From: Zancudomyces culisetae
Lineage: Eukaryota > Kickxellomycota > Harpellomycetes > Harpellales > Legeriomycetaceae
DNA: 19,778 nt
Reading direction: 5' to 3'
Assembly: GCA_001969505.1 (NCBI GenBank)
Contig: LSSK01001089.1
Coordinates: 1 to 19,778, forward strand
Every line of letters starts with the position of its first letter. Within the stretch, counting starts at the first letter, position 1. Below are positions 8,012 to 16,835 of this stretch, in pieces. The position numbers were made by a program, and so were the translations under genes. The notes under the pieces are model-generated. The model was not told the DNA's origin and searched no databases. It saw only the letters and a program-made list of their open reading frames with translations.

Positions 8012-9030
8012 TGGTTTTAGTGGTGTTCGATCTTAGTTTGACAACCCAAAGTATGCCAGTAATATTCTGTATACTGTAGTGGTTCTATATTTCCAATTCC
8101 TTTTTACCTGGTGTGATGGTATAAAGTTTTATGCGATATTTATTTAATAAATTCATCTAACAAAAATAAAAGTGATAGTATAGAGGAGCAAAATACAAAT
8201 ATATTAAAATGCTGGAAATAAAATGACAATTGTATTGACACTCTTGGCTCAGTGTGTAGATATATTATGTTTTAAAGATGGTATTATTGACTGTTGTATC
8301 ACAAGTATTTATTATTCTGACGTGATTGTGTGTTTTTCTCAGAAATGTGATGACTGCATATCCAAAATCCTCGTCTTCAAAAGTCTACTTATCGAATACT
8401 AAGTGTTCTAACACAAAGTGATGAGGATAAAAATGTCATTCACTAGGAATATTCTATTGTTTCGAATACCAAAACACCACTTAGCCAAACGAAATAAAGC
8501 AAACGCGACTAACTTTACTTAAAAAGCCGGTTTAGAGAAATAGTATGCACATTAGCAATGTATTTCAGGCCGAAAATGCACCAAAAACAAAAAAAACTTG
8601 TCATCCATTATCAACAGAATCGTTCAAACCCTAAAGGGATTAATATATTCTAAACCCAAGCTTGCTGTCTTTTCTTCATATTCACACCCTGATTCTGTAA
8701 CTATTTTGCTGCTCGTATGGCTGAGAATTTGCATTTCCTCTTCAATCGACAATCACATACTTGTTTTTCTTAATTAAATACAGCATTGCAAAAAAACAGG
8801 TTTAGCACTATTGTTTCTGGAATCTTTTTTTCCTGCACACCTCTTTACACTATATCTCTAGAGCTTAATATGAAATTTTGTTGTCAGGCTTCCAATCTAA
8901 CAAAAAGAAGCTAACAGCGATCGGATAGTATGATATGGGGGCCTGTATGAAGGCTAGGGTAGAGAATCTATAACAACCGAATGAAATACATTTTTTAACA
9001 GGATGATGGTAAAAATATATGGTATTAAAC
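8012..9030. other. Gene-free region between the transposase-like gene and the RTT10 duplication
   Basis: About 1 kb of AT-rich sequence with frequent stops in all frames. No RNA gene, repeat or conserved ORF was recognised. In the integration model for the island this would be the native downstream flank of RTT10. Confidence 0.5.
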
Positions 9031-9658
9031 ATTCACACTTATTCTCAAACACTGGCAACTTGGTCGCTTTTGATTTGGAAATAATATGAAAGCTTGTATA
9101 ATATAGTAATAATGGGTTTCATTAGAAAATCTATTTCAGTAGTATGTACAAACACATATACAAATACCGATACAAATGCCGATACAAATATCGATACAAA
9201 TGCCGATACTAAAGTAAAGTTTTGGAAAATTCAAACAGTTCTAAACCTATACCCACAACTACACCACAACACGAGTCTTCACTAGTGTTTTTAATTAAAA
9301 ACATATCCGAAGGATCTGATATTATAGTATTAAAGGTGCCATAATTTTTGATGACATCCATGTGACTTTGATGTATGGCTAGGCGCCAAAGAACAACGCG
9401 CTGATCAGTAGCCACAGAAATGGCCAAGAGCTGATTGTCTGTGGATACGAATTTGAGCCTTTGTACAGATGAAAAGTGGACATTTGGCACTTTGTGGGAA
9501 AATAGGGGTTTGACTTCAGCATCATTGATTGAGAGAACCAAAAAATTGACGCTGTCATCTTCACCCGCAACAGCAAGGGCAGCAGATATTTTTGAAAGAT
9601 GCGTCAGTAAATGTACATCAATATCATTTACTCCGTTCTGGACTACCTGATCGATATT
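9031..9658. repeat. Left copy of a ~0.6-kb direct repeat (RTT10 3' end)
   Basis: By eye, identical to 16232-16835 apart from a 24-bp difference in a short tandem repeat. It covers the last 149 RTT10 codons plus about 178 bp of downstream sequence. Weaker similarity extends about 20 bp further left. The match stops sharply after GATATT at 9658, where the intact gene continues with GTAAACAATTGG. Confidence 0.95.
9158..9205. repeat. 12-bp tandem repeat, four units, directly after the RTT10-fragment stop
   Basis: Four ATACAAATNYCG units (9158-9169, 9170-9181, 9182-9193, 9194-9205). The right-hand copy of the duplication has only two (16359-16382). The array sits in the 3' UTR immediately after the stop codon. 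This copy-number difference is the main divergence between the duplicates. Confidence 0.85.
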
Positions 9659-9661
9659 CAT
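9209..9661 (-). pseudogene. 5'-truncated fragment of RTT10 (C-terminal 149 codons)
   Basis: The encoded residues after the first methionine are identical to the C-terminus of the intact RTT10 copy at 16386-19778. The frame is undamaged, and an ATG created exactly at the junction (9659-9661) could start a 150-residue protein containing only the last WD-repeat segment. That is too little for a complete propeller, so it is most simply a non-functional gene fragment. It has been kept sequence-identical by recency or gene conversion. It could still be transcribed from the adjoining island. Confidence 0.85.
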
Positions 9662-9668
9662 GAATATC
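9653..9668. repeat. Perfect 16-bp palindrome at the duplication breakpoint
   Basis: GATATTCATGAATATC is its own reverse complement. The first six bases belong to RTT10 and the remaining ten belong to the island. The palindrome therefore spans the join and supplies the in-frame ATG of the truncated fragment. Confidence 0.9.
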
Positions 9669-10742
9669 TCCAGTTTGATTTTAGATTGGTTTTATAGCAG
9701 TACTGATCCATAGCTTATTTAAATATAACCATCCATAAGCTTAATGAACAATAGGTTTAGGATATATTCTTAACTGAAGGCTACTACTTACTACGTATTT
9801 AATTTATAGGTGTTGTTTTAACGGATATCATAACTGCCATAGTATTTACAGCAATCAACTTGTATTAAAATTTTAAATGTTTTATATTTAAATTCAAAAT
9901 GTAATTAAAGCTACACCTTCATCCTAGGGTAATCTTAGTGATAAATAAATACATTTTAAAGTGAAAAATAGTATCTAGATCAGTCCTAATGTTCTTTGAA
10001 ATTTGCCATAACACACTTTACAACAACTTTTAATATAAATTACAAATTTTCCTGATATGTTTAATGTTCATTGACAAGATATGTTTTAGCCAACTTCAAA
10101 TACTTTTAAAATCGATATCAGATTTAAGATTGATCATATTAAGCTTCAATAAAACTAAATAATGAAGCCAAATTTAATTTAGTCTAGTATACGGTTAAGC
10201 CATAGCTCAATAGAATTGAGTTTAATAGCCCAAAAACGTAGTATCATTTTCAATAACCCGCCCATTTTGATAATTTCTTCACTAGATATTTTCTTGGTTA
10301 AAATGCTTTTAGAGTTTTGGAAATACTTTAAAGTGTCTAAACAAAAAAACAAGATGGAGTGGAGTTAAATTCAAATATACACAATATACTTAGAATATAA
10401 ATCTAAACTCGTATCTTTTTTTTCCTAACCCATTAATTTTACCCAATGCTGACTTGCAGTTATGAGAAGGTGATGAAATGAGCAGGATGAGTATCGAAAT
10501 AGGCATAATAATACTTAAATTGATAAATTCTTGAATACCACACCGAACGTTTTGTGATGTTAACATGCCATTTCTCCGTCTTTAATACATTAATACATTG
10601 TCTAAAGTAATATTAAAATAGTCACTCCCAACTTCAATTTTGAATTTCTAGTGGAATCTTTAAGTCATTTATTTAAAATTGTGACTTGAAATTAATTATC
10701 TATCTATAAAATTTAAATAGTTCAAACTTTAACAAATCCTAA
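9669..10742. other. AT-rich island DNA, left part
   Basis: About 1.1 kb without a supportable gene. It is rich in short A/T runs. It includes the 3' flank of the first secreted-protein gene. No sequence shared with the 3' flank of the second such gene was seen. Confidence 0.5.
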
Positions 10743-11186
10743 TTATTCGTTCAAATTCATGGAGTTACTGTGTGGACTAACCCAAGAAAACGATTTTGAA
10801 TATCCCTTATTAACATACCACCATATATCATCAATCTGGATTCCTGGATTTCTAAAGATATAGCAGTTGTCTGAACAATTATTATCCCTGCAAGCCTTGA
10901 AGGCAACTCCTTTATCATCCGGTATGCTAAGTCGTACTGATGTAAAATCAGGCGCTGCGTAGCATTTGTTTGGTTCTATATCATAGGTACCTTTGTATTC
11001 TTTGTAGAAGCTGTAATGGAACAAGTGAACTTTCATTCTTCTGGGTTCGCAGTGCATGCTATTAAACTTGGCTTCTGAAATACTGTTTTCACCTGATACA
11101 TGTACGGGTTGATTTTTAGCATTCTGTGCACTGTAAGCTAGTGTAGAGCTAAGAGCTAATGTGCTGAGGATTGTTGCCTTGATCAT
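10743..11186 (-). CDS. Small secreted cysteine-rich protein, paralogue A
   Basis: A 147-residue protein from a clear ATG. Residues 1-19 form a secretory signal peptide (Lys3, then a hydrophobic ILSTLALSSTLA core, likely cleavage after AYS). The mature part has five cysteines (46, 75, 99, 104, 108). Shared with paralogue B (13929-14402) are a PNKCY motif, an aromatic-rich P.F....LS segment, a C-x4-C-x3-C knot (99-108) and a C-terminal GYSKSFSWV. An N-C-S sequon is at 103. The first 19 codons are identical to B at the nucleotide level, while the mature region is mostly different. I do not recognise the family. The order of motifs loosely recalls small fungal secreted proteins with a beta/gamma-crystallin-like fold. 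Function unknown; a secreted effector, antimicrobial or killer-type factor is possible but unproven. Confidence 0.75.
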   Translation of the reverse strand: MIKATILSTLALSSTLAYSAQNAKNQPVHVSGENSISEAKFNSMHCEPRRMKVHLFHYSFYKEYKGTYDIEPNKCYAAPDFTSVRLSIPDDKGVAFKACRDNNCSDNCYIFRNPGIQIDDIWWYVNKGYSKSFSWVSPHSNSMNLNE

Positions 11187-11300
11187 TTTGAGGGTTTTCT
11201 TTTTTTTACTCTAATCTAATTTGGGTTTTTGAAATTTAAGGGAATTCAATGTATGTTTGTTGTAATGTCGAAATGGGTCGTGCCTTTTATACTTTTCACA
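11187..11300 (-). promoter_or_regulatory. Conserved promoter/5' UTR of paralogue A
   Basis: The first ~95 bp upstream of the ATG match the same region of paralogue B (14403-14497) with about five mismatches. On the coding strand a TATAAAAGG box lies at 11283-11291, about 100 bp before the ATG. Similarity ends near this box. Confidence 0.65.
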
Positions 11301-13928
11301 GGTTAGGGATTTGTTTAAAATTATACCACTATATAAACGTGTTGACACACTGGTATTGAAACTGGTAATTGTAAAATTGTTTATATGATTATTATTCTAC
11401 TAAAGTTGCAATTAACTTCATAGTCCAAATTAATTACTTAAGGTATCTAGGTTTTCATATTTTTATAATATGAACGTGTCATTAAATAAATTATTTACTG
11501 GTCTTCATTCTAGATCATGCTAAGTTAGTTTTTGTTGTATCTCCGAAAAAGAGTTTAATTATTCATTCGTGGAAAAAATGTATCCATTTCTAGTCTATAT
11601 CTGGACATATAATTCAGTAAATACAAAAACACTCGTTTTTCATATTTTAAACGTTCATTTTTGAAATCATTAAATTAAAAATAATCCGGACAGCTTTACA
11701 TTAAAGGCAAGTGAATTCGCAAGGGCAATATGTTTTTCTTATTGGCAAATGTCTAAAATTTTAATTTACATAGTTAACATAACTGTTTTTCTATTATTGC
11801 ATCTCGGCTATTTTGAAGTTTACTGTGCAAGTCAACTTTAAGATATACACAATACTAGACAAGGTTGATGTTGTTGATCTAGATGTGTTTAAATAATACA
11901 ATAATTTTTATAATAATATATAGCATAATTTTCTAGGCCAATAAACTTCTACTCTTAAGGCTCGGCTCAGCTGACTAATATGTTTTTTGCGTACTATTTG
12001 TTTGAAAACCACAAAAAATTGTTTATGAAATTGTTGTATTCAAAAAATAAAAATAAATTATTGTTAATAAAATCCTTCGAGACTCTCATGGTTGGTAACA
12101 TGAATAGGTACGAGGAACGTGGTGTATTTGTAACACTGTTACATTTCGAACAATGAAGGTGAGAAAAAACTGGTTTATGTAAAATATAAGTCGAGCTTTT
12201 CATGCGTAGAATACACTATGTTTAAACGAGTTAATGTACAACTTTATTTGAGCACTCAAACACTTCAACTCAGTTAAAATCATATAGTTGTTTTATACAT
12301 TGACTTCTCAACGCATTAAAACCATCTTATCATTTCTTATCATATCAATTAGTGTATGTTTGTAGGCCAAACGCATGTAAACAAACTAGCTAGAAAAATC
12401 TATGGTAAATGTTTGAATACTAATATCAACATCATTCTCTTTACTCTTTACCTTTTATAATGTATTCTGCAGTGTTTTTATTGCAGCCATTTAAATAATA
12501 ATTCAAATATATTTTGGTACTTTATTGAAAGTGCAAAACCAAAAAAACATAATAATGGTTATGTACAAGTGTCGTTGCAATGGTAAAAATTATTAATTTG
12601 ATTTATAGACCGAGTTGAATTATATTTGAATTCAGGGCCTACTCAGTTGAAAGTAAATGTTCGTTGTCGAAATACCTGTGATTTAGTGTTGAATGTTGTG
12701 GTAGCCCCATAGACCCACATAGTTACATATGTCGAATTAACTATATGTTTAGATTGGTGTTTTCTTATTGATCCTGCTTTTGCATCCCGACGAGTCCAAA
12801 GTGGGTTCAAGCTAAAACTGATTCAGTGTTCCATGTTTGATGGCTTGGAAGTTATTACTTTTTTTTATGGATTGAATAGAGTATTCTAAATTTTAGTGAA
12901 TATTGAAGACTAATTATCTACTATCTTTATGAAAGCTAGATGGTATGCTTATTAAAGATCCTTTTCGGTATTTGTCAACGTGATCCGTAGTAGTTTATAT
13001 TTCATAAAGTTATTTGGTTATAAAAAATTAGGTTTATTGTCATTAGAATAAACGATCTGTATATTTTCGATGACTGTTAATACTTTGATTAATATATATT
13101 AAGTGTTCTAGACAAAGAAAAAAAACTTAATTGTGGGAAAAGCTATTAACATTGTAAGAATTCTTCTTTATAAAGACATCATCATACTTTTCTTGATACT
13201 TGTTTTTATAATTGGATTTAGTTTTAGTCTTTTGGATATTTTGAATTGACGAATACAACTCCAATATTTTATTATTTTAAACACATCTTAAAGCGGACAA
13301 TGATGCACGTTGTAATTAAAGCCTTCAGTATAATTATGAATTAATGCGAAATTGAACTTAATTTATATTGTGATATCAACTTGAAAATTGAAAACTTAAC
13401 CCTCATTCTGAAGATTAATCATACTTTGAATGAAAGGTACTTTGTGGATATTATTAAAATCAGCATTTATTCTCCACATTATATTTAGTGTAGTGCGTAT
13501 ACAACGGAAAGCCTCTAGCTAATTTTTTTTACATATACCTTTATATACTTTTCTATTCTGTAGAATCAAATATTAAGTTTATCCAATTTAATGTAATAAT
13601 GTATCCACTGACTCCATTAAATATGGTGCAAATATTATAGAAGAGATTTATGATAAAAATAATAAGTTCAAGTTCATCCTTCCATATTATATGTTTAGGA
13701 ATTAAAATGAAGACAGGATGATAATATTAATATTAATGCTATCAATAACAAACAATCTCTAGGAGTAACCACAGTAATACCACTGTTAAAAAACTGAAGA
13801 TAAGCTGTTATATAACGGTATTGGTCTGTGAATAATTTATTTAAAATACATTTGAACTCAAATGGAATAATTTTATATTTATTCAGCTATTCAAACATCT
13901 AATAAAGAAATACACTAAACTGGTATGA
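11301..13928. other. AT-rich spacer between the two secreted-protein genes
   Basis: 2.6 kb with frequent stops in all frames and only short unsupported ORFs, the longest 69 codons at 11994-12203 (-), with neither a signal peptide nor similarity to A or B. I saw no relic of a third paralogue, no terminal repeats of a transposon and no RNA gene. The second half includes a slightly GC-richer patch near 12630-12850 that I cannot interpret. Confidence 0.5.
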
Positions 13929-14402
13929 TTAACCATTGAAAGGAATAACCCACTTGTAAGAAGAAGCATAGCCACCCATCAAACCATATCTTAGATTATA
14001 ACGCCTTCCATATTTTCTAACCCCATGAATGCATCTACCTCTACAACCAGGCTTACTACAAAACATAAGAGAATAATTGTGAGGCTTCACACCACTCAGT
14101 GTAAAAGCGGCAAACTTAGGCCCTGTGTAGCATTTGTTTGGTATGGGATGGAAAGTTCCTATACGACAGGTAAAGTTAACATCTGAAAATAAATCAAGGT
14201 TCAGCCTTCCGTGTCCGTGTCCGTGTCCATGTCCATATCCGTGTCCATGTCCGTACCTGCATCCACAATACATGTTATTAAACTTGGAATCTGAAAGACT
14301 TTTTTCACCTGATGCTTGTACGGTTTGATTTTTAGCATTCTGTACGCTGTAAGCTAGTGTAGAGCTAAGAGCTAATGTGCTGAGGATTGTTGCCTTGATC
14401 AT
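13929..14402 (-). CDS. Small secreted cysteine-rich protein with a His-Gly repeat, paralogue B
   Basis: A 157-residue protein with the same signal peptide as paralogue A (residues 1-19). The mature part has seven cysteines (46, 48, 79, 91, 115, 120, 124). The shared framework is PNKCY (88-92), P.F....LSG, C-x4-C-x3-C (115-124) and a C-terminal GYASSYKWV. Between Cys48 and Cys79 is an insertion of alternating Gly-His/Tyr (about residues 51-66), encoded by a 6-bp repeat and absent from A. Such a His-rich run could bind copper, zinc or nickel, or act as a flexible linker. N-x-S/T sequons occur at N76 and N109. No known family was recognised, and as for A its role can only be guessed. The gene is on the same strand as A, 3.2 kb away, in the same RTT10-flanked island. 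Confidence 0.75.
   Translation of the reverse strand: MIKATILSTLALSSTLAYSVQNAKNQTVQASGEKSLSDSKFNNMYCGCRYGHGHGYGHGHGHGHGRLNLDLFSDVNFTCRIGTFHPIPNKCYTGPKFAAFTLSGVKPHNYSLMFCSKPGCRGRCIHGVRKYGRRYNLRYGLMGGYASSYKWVIPFNG
14208..14255. repeat. 6-bp minisatellite encoding the Gly-His repeat
   Basis: Eight units of TCCRTR (mostly TCCGTG or TCCATG) inside paralogue B. Unit length is a multiple of three, so gain or loss of units would change the His-Gly tract without breaking the frame. Confidence 0.9.
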
Positions 14403-14515
14403 TTTGAGGGTTTTCTTTTTTTTACTCTAATCTGATTTGGGTTTTTGAAATTTAAGGGAATTCAATGTATATTTGTTGTAATCTCGAAATAGGCCGTGCT
14501 TAAATACTTTTAGAA
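14403..14515 (-). promoter_or_regulatory. Conserved promoter/5' UTR of paralogue B
   Basis: About 95 bp nearly identical to the region upstream of paralogue A. The TATA-box position of A (TATAAAAGG) reads TATTTAAGC here, so the core promoter may be weaker. Similarity ends just beyond. Confidence 0.6.
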
Positions 14516-15790
14516 CAGAAAATTTTTCCTCTAGCCAAATTAAAATAAACACATTTTTAGCTTTAGTATTGTGTATGTTCTTCAAATGTTATAATTGCTA
14601 TTATGCTTCCAGCAGGCCTATTTTGTAGAATTAGCGATGGCTATTTGTAGAGTTGTCTAGGTTCTTAATATATAATAACATACAATAATAATGTTAATCA
14701 TTGGATATACGAGTGATGGACAAGGCTAAACATAGATATCTAATTGATCATAATTCTAGATTGTTCAGTTAGACTATTTCATGGCTTTCCTAATTAATTT
14801 TTAAACTTTTTTATCCTTGTATAAATTACGATTGAAATGTTTAATATTATTTGTTTAAATGCCATTAAAGTTAATAATATATTCTCGAACTTTTAATGGA
14901 TATACTGAAGATACCCTCTAGACGTTTCATAAACCAGACTAATGACAGTGCTAACTGCAACCGATAGAAAATTTGTTGAGATTATCCTATATTTTTTTCT
15001 AAATAAGTCTAGGGCTTCACAATCATTCTGTTTAAACCATTTCCCTTCAATCGTTGCTCTTTTTCTAAATTAAGTTCAGAGTATTTAAATAAACAAGTCA
15101 TAATAATGCATTGAAAAGCCAAGAGGTATGATCTGGATGTTTCGAATACTATCAAAAATCTGGTAACAAGATAACAAATTTTAGACTCAGTCCAGCCTAA
15201 CCATAAATGTTTATACATTCTTATTCACAAAATGTGTGCATATGCCCTTGTCGGTTGAAACTGGCTTTTAGGATCCTAAGAATCTAAGTAAATGGGAAAC
15301 AAGAAATCTTTGAAAAATACTATAACCAACAACAGAACTAACTTTAAATATTATATTCTCGATGAAAAAATATCATCATAAATCTCGAATATGAGCTTGA
15401 GCAAAAGTATTGAACTAAAAAGTAATAAAGTCATAAAATTGTATATCAACAAAATTAGAGTTTACAACTAGGATTATATCATCGGGTTTATAAACAAAAA
15501 CAGATATGGAAATGTAAATTTCAGAATAATAAAACAGCATTATCGCAAACAAATAGGTGATACAAATAATTAGTAAGTACTAAATTAATATAATAAAAGA
15601 AAGCCCAGTATTTCTTTTAATGGTAAGTATTATAAAATATTACAAGGAAATAAAGGAATATTGAACATATATAATTGAAAGCAAGGTGAGTTTTAAAGAC
15701 ATCAAATATAAAATTATTGTTACAGCAAAGTAAAGAATTATAAAAAAATCATTAAAATCTCAAACAAAACATTTCAGGTCTTATGTGCAA
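14516..15790. other. AT-rich island DNA, right part
   Basis: About 1.3 kb of AT-rich sequence with no supportable gene. A 69-codon frame at 15009-15218 (-) has no recognisable features. Nothing else was seen. Confidence 0.5.
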
Positions 15791-15804
15791 ACTAAGAACC
15801 GCGT

Positions 15805-15977
15805 GGATTCGGCAATCACAGGATAAAGGTTCACTATTCATCCGAAGGTGATCGATCGAAGATCACTAACATGGATGTGAACCCTAAAGAATCACATGAC
15901 CCATTCCAGAATCCTGCTGAACAAGCTTTCTTGTAGAAGAGAAGCCCAAAAATTGGCGGGTACGAGTCTAGTCTCGT
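15805..15977 (+). other. Locally GC-richer segment with nested complementary arms: structured RNA or decayed exon
   Basis: This segment stands out in composition from the AT-rich DNA around it. Complementary arms: GGATTC 15805-15810 with GAATCC 15909-15914; GGTTCAC 15828-15834 and ATCC 15840-15843 with GGAT 15873-15876 and GTGAACC 15877-15883; GTGATC 15848-15853 with GATCAC 15861-15866. Two simple hairpins follow (15925-15945 and ACGAG/CTCGT 15962-15977), and a T5 run lies near 15999. Alternatively it is protein-derived: one frame is open from 15796 to a stop near 15933 and looks coding-like, preceded by CAG acceptor-like sites. It is not a tRNA that I can fold. Confidence 0.3.
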
Positions 15978-16231
15978 CCGACGCTATCCCACACATACTT
16001 TTTAATAAATCATTACACATACAGATAACTTTAAAAATCTATTTTTTTGAAAAAAGTGTAGGCTATTGTAAGAAATTTTCGTTGAAAAAGACCACCATAT
16101 CATTCAAATGATTTTAGCTTTTTATTGATTGTTTTGGAAAAGTTATTGGACTTTTTAAAAAAAGAGTAAATATCTTTACTATTCACAAATATATTTGTCC
16201 AAAGGTGGTGAATAAAAATATAATATTAAAG

Positions 16232-16835
16232 ATTCACACTTATTCTCAAACACTGGCAACTTGGTCGCTTTTGATTTGGAAATAATATGAAAGCTTGTAT
16301 AATATAGTAATAATGGGTTTCATTAGAAAATCTATTTCAGTAGTATGTACAAACACATATACAAATGCCGATACAAATATCGATACTAAAGTAAAGTTTT
16401 GGAAAATTCAAACAGTTCTAAACCTATACCCACAACTACACCACAACACGAGTCTTCACTAGTGTTTTTAATTAAAAACATATCCGAAGGATCTGATATT
16501 ATAGTATTAAAGGTGCCATAATTTTTGATGACATCCATGTGACTTTGATGTATGGCTAGGCGCCAAAGAACAACGCGCTGATCAGTAGCCACAGAAATGG
16601 CCAAGAGCTGATTGTCTGTGGATACGAATTTGAGCCTTTGTACAGATGAAAAGTGGACATTTGGCACTTTGTGGGAAAATAGGGGTTTGACTTCAGCATC
16701 ATTGATTGAGAGAACCAAAAAATTGACGCTGTCATCTTCACCCGCAACAGCAAGGGCAGCAGATATTTTTGAAAGATGCGTCAGTAAATGTACATCAATA
16801 TCATTTACTCCGTTCTGGACTACCTGATCGATATT
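16232..16835. repeat. Right copy of the ~0.6-kb direct repeat (3' end of intact RTT10)
   Basis: Matches 9031-9658. Here the sequence continues into the full-length gene at 16836 and beyond. The 12-bp repeat after the stop has two units (16359-16382) rather than four. Confidence 0.95.

Noticed and set aside
9094-9285. Plus-strand frame with a Thr-Asn-Thr-Asp repeat
   Set aside because: It is the translation of the 12-bp 3' UTR repeat and the antisense of the RTT10 fragment; in the other copy the repeat is shorter, with no sign of selection for a protein.
11994-12203. 69-codon frame on the minus strand within the island
   Set aside because: No signal peptide, no similarity to the secreted paralogues, and expected by chance in 2.6 kb.
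12800-12815. GGTTCAAGCT resembling a B box near a GC-richer patch
   Set aside because: The last positions do not match the consensus and no acceptor or anticodon stems can be drawn.
15009-15218. 69-codon frame on the minus strand
   Set aside because: No domain, no context and low-information composition; most likely chance.
15896-16111. 71-codon frame overlapping the complementary-arm segment
   Set aside because: Its second half is plain AT-rich sequence and another frame there looks at least as coding-like; not supported as a gene.
9669-16231. Island as inserted mitochondrial DNA
   Set aside because: AT-rich, but it lacks recognisable mitochondrial genes or typical GC clusters and carries two nuclear-type genes with TATA-like or diverged core promoters and signal peptides.
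9031-16835. The direct repeats as long terminal repeats of a retroelement
   Set aside because: The repeat is host coding sequence from RTT10, has no TG...CA ends, and there is no gag/pol between the copies.
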